A DNA stretch of 7,009 nucleotides. Source: an uncultured Clostridia bacterium (lineage in GTDB: Bacteria; Bacillota; Clostridia; Oscillospirales; Ruminococcaceae). The notes beneath the pieces are model-generated. The model made no database searches. It was not told where the DNA came from and worked only from the letters and a program-made list of their open reading frames with translations. Location of the stretch: assembly GCA_946056455.1 (NCBI GenBank), contig CAMGJS010000043.1:1-7009 (forward strand). The letters are read 5' to 3'. The position numbers were made by a program, and so were the translations under genes. Each line of letters starts with the position of its first letter. The stretch's first letter is position 1. Shown here one piece after another: positions 5,216 through 7,009 of the stretch.

Positions 5216-6925
5216 CTGCTGAGAGACAAATACCTCTCTGTAAATTTTGTTGCTTTCAAGAAGCTCTTCGTGAGTTCCGACAGCGTTAATTTTTCCGTCG
5301 TCAAGTACGATTATCCTGTCAGCGTCCGAAACGGAGGAAATTCTCTGGGCAATGATAATGGTAGTTGTACCCGCAAGCTTTTCTCTGAAGGATTTTCTTA
5401 TCTTACTGTCGGTCGCTGTGTCAACTGCGCTTGTGCTGTCGTCAAGAATAACGATTTTCGGCTTTTTGAGAAGCGCTCTTGCAATACAAAGGCGCTGTTT
5501 CTGTCCGCCCGAAACATTTACGCCGCCCTGACCTAAGTCAGTATCGTAACCATCAGGGAATGACATAATGAACTCGTGAGCCTCTGCCGCTTTACAAGCC
5601 TCGATGATTTCTTCGTCCGTTGCGTTTTCGTTGCCCCATTTGAGATTATCACGGATTGTTCCCGAAAAGAGAACATTCTTCTGTAACACCATTGCAACGG
5701 AATTTCTGAGTGCGTCAAGAGAATATTCCTTGACATTTTTTCCGCCGACCTTTACCTCGCCGTCAAGAACATCATAAAGTCTTGGAATAAGCTGAACAAG
5801 AGTAGTCTTTGACGAACCCGTTCCGCCGATAATACCTATCGTTTCGCCTGATTTTATACTGATATTGATATTTTCAAGAGTAAGGTTTTCTTTATCCTTT
5901 GAATAGCTGAAATTAACATGTTCAAATTCAATCGAGCCGGCCTCAACGGTTGTGATACCCTCTGAATTATTCGGTATATCTGTCTGTTCGTCAAATACCT
6001 CGACAATTCTTTCCATAGATGCTCTTGAAAGAACAAGCATAACAAATATCATCGAAATCATCATAAGAGATGTAAGTATCTGCATAATGTAGGTGATAAA
6101 ACCGAGGAGCTCTCCCGATTGCATAGTTCCCGCTACCATAAGATTTCCGCCGAACCAGTAAACAGCAAGAGTACAACCGTACACGACAAGCATCATTATG
6201 GGCATTCCGAATATAATAACGCTTTCTGCTTTATACTGCATATCCATAAGCTTTTTTGAAGCTTCGCGGAATTTTTCGCTTTCGTGGTCTTCTCTGACAA
6301 ATGCCTTGACAACTCTTATTCCGATAAGGTTTTCCTGGACGCTGGCATTAAGCGCGTCATACTTTTTGAGCATTTTTTCAAAAAGCGGAAAAGCCGTTGT
6401 CATAATGATAATAATTGCCACTGAAAGAACGGGTATTGCAACAAGGAATATGAGCGCCAACTGAGAGTTTATCCTGAAAGCCTCAACCGTTGCAATAATC
6501 AGCATTATGGGCGCTCTTACAAGAAGCCTTATAACCATCATATAAGACATCTGAGTGTTTGTGACATCGGTGGTAAGCCTTGTTATAAGACTTGCGGTAC
6601 TGAATTTGTCAACATTGGCAAAGGAAAAATCCTGTACCTTATCAAAAAGCTTTTTTCTGACATTCTTGGCAAAGCCCATTGCCGCCTCTGCCGCAAATTT
6701 GCCCGATAATGCTCCGAACATAAGCGAGATTATTGCCATAACGACCATAACAACGCCCATTTTTGCAACATATCGGATATCGCCGTATTTTATTCCCTTG
6801 TCGACAATCTCAACCATAACAAGCGGAATTGTCGTTTCGAGAATAACCTCGCCGATGACCATGATCGGAGCAAGTATCGACTGTTTAAGATACTTTCCGA
6901 CGCACGACGAAAGTTTTTTTATCAT
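5201..6925 (-). CDS. ABC exporter half-transporter (TMD-NBD), degenerate-site subunit of a heterodimer
   Basis: This is a 574-residue half-transporter with six membrane helices (about 15-300) and an NBD (about 330-574). Numbered from the ATG at 6925: Walker A GGTGSSKTT (367-375, Lys373), Q-loop Gln415, signature VSGGQ (471-475), Walker B IVILDD (491-496) and IIIAQRISSV (523-532). The residue after the Walker B Asp is Asp496 instead of the catalytic Glu, and the switch His is Gln527. Both changes are the marks of the non-hydrolysing site in heterodimeric exporters such as TM287/288, BmrCD and LmrCD. Its intact VSGGQ would complete the active site of the partner encoded at 5198-3312. A longer frame starts at 6949, but that ATG has no SD and lies about 9 nt from the predicted transcript start. 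The ATG at 6925 has GGGGAGG with an 8-nt spacer, so I chose it. It is the first gene of a two-gene operon. Confidence 0.94.
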   Translation of the reverse strand: MIKKLSSCVGKYLKQSILAPIMVIGEVILETTIPLVMVEIVDKGIKYGDIRYVAKMGVVMVVMAIISLMFGALSGKFAAEAAMGFAKNVRKKLFDKVQDFSFANVDKFSTASLITRLTTDVTNTQMSYMMVIRLLVRAPIMLIIATVEAFRINSQLALIFLVAIPVLSVAIIIIMTTAFPLFEKMLKKYDALNASVQENLIGIRVVKAFVREDHESEKFREASKKLMDMQYKAESVIIFGMPIMMLVVYGCTLAVYWFGGNLMVAGTMQSGELLGFITYIMQILTSLMMISMIFVMLVLSRASMERIVEVFDEQTDIPNNSEGITTVEAGSIEFEHVNFSYSKDKENLTLENINISIKSGETIGIIGGTGSSKTTLVQLIPRLYDVLDGEVKVGGKNVKEYSLDALRNSVAMVLQKNVLFSGTIRDNLKWGNENATDEEIIEACKAAEAHEFIMSFPDGYDTDLGQGGVNVSGGQKQRLCIARALLKKPKIVILDDSTSAVDTATDSKIRKSFREKLAGTTTIIIAQRISSVSDADRIIVLDDGKINAVGTHEELLESNKIYREVFVSQQKGAE

Positions 6926-6933
6926 TCTGTTAT

Positions 6934-6940
6934 CCTCCCC
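6934..6940 (-). promoter_or_regulatory. SD deciding the start of the first ABC gene
   Basis: The minus strand reads GGGGAGG, 8 nt before the ATG at 6925-6923. It falls inside the longer frame starting at 6949, which argues that the 8-residue extension is not translated. Confidence 0.8.
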
Positions 6941-6964
6941 TGTTTTCATTTTTTCACATATACA

Positions 6965-6993
6965 ATTATACTATTTTTTGTTTTTATTGTAAA
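6965..6993 (-). promoter_or_regulatory. Sigma-A promoter of the ABC exporter operon
   Basis: The minus strand carries -35 TTTACA (6993-6988), a 17-nt spacer and a perfect -10 TATAAT (6970-6965), in AT-rich DNA. Start is expected near 6958, giving a 33-nt leader to the ATG at 6925. No clear operator repeat is visible. The remaining bases to 7009 are AT-rich and hold nothing I can name, and any regulator gene next to the operon lies outside the window. Confidence 0.82.
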
Positions 6994-7009
6994 TAACTAA
7001 TAAAATCAT

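Noticed and set aside
6926..6949. Eight-residue N-terminal extension of the first ABC subunit
   Set aside because: The extension would contain the obvious SD for the downstream ATG, and its own ATG sits about 9 nt from the predicted transcript start without an SD.

Overview
The window looks like chromosomal DNA of a moderate-GC anaerobic Firmicute, most likely a gut clostridium of the Ruminococcus/Oscillospiraceae kind. The grounds are strong Shine-Dalgarno (SD) sites of the AGGAGG type, near-consensus sigma-A promoters in AT-rich gaps, hairpin-plus-T-run terminators, and the style of the proteins. The taxonomic placement is inference. No mobile element, tRNA, rRNA, CRISPR array or phage feature was seen.

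Layout: the plus strand holds only the 3' end (1-927) of a long, soluble, mostly helical protein whose start lies outside the window. It converges on a minus-strand series, and a 24-bp bidirectional terminator (929-982) separates the two. On the minus strand, read from right to left, there are three transcription units. (1) A promoter at 6965-6993 drives a two-gene operon of ABC half-exporters (6925-5201 and 5198-3312) that should form one heterodimeric exporter with one degenerate and one canonical ATP site; it ends at a terminator at 3265-3304. (2) An extended -10 promoter at 3234-3262 drives mgtE, a CBS-domain Mg2+ channel/transporter (3010-1655), through a long leader of about 217 nt; it ends at a terminator at 1605-1647. 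(3) A consensus promoter at 1576-1604 drives a GNAT acetyltransferase of the phosphinothricin-acetyltransferase type (1551-976). In both internal junctions the terminator T-run lies within 0-2 nt of the next gene's -35 box.

The protein genes are ordinary housekeeping or accessory functions and show no obvious joint pathway. The part most worth study is the mgtE leader (3011-3231). It does not look like the M-box riboswitch usually found upstream of mgtE. It has a 14-bp stem at the predicted transcript start, a 5' arm that can pair instead with a second segment about 130 nt downstream, a possible 32-residue leader ORF with its own SD, and a 10-bp hairpin that would hide the mgtE SD. Together these suggest translational control by a riboswitch-like element or a leader peptide of a kind I do not recognise.
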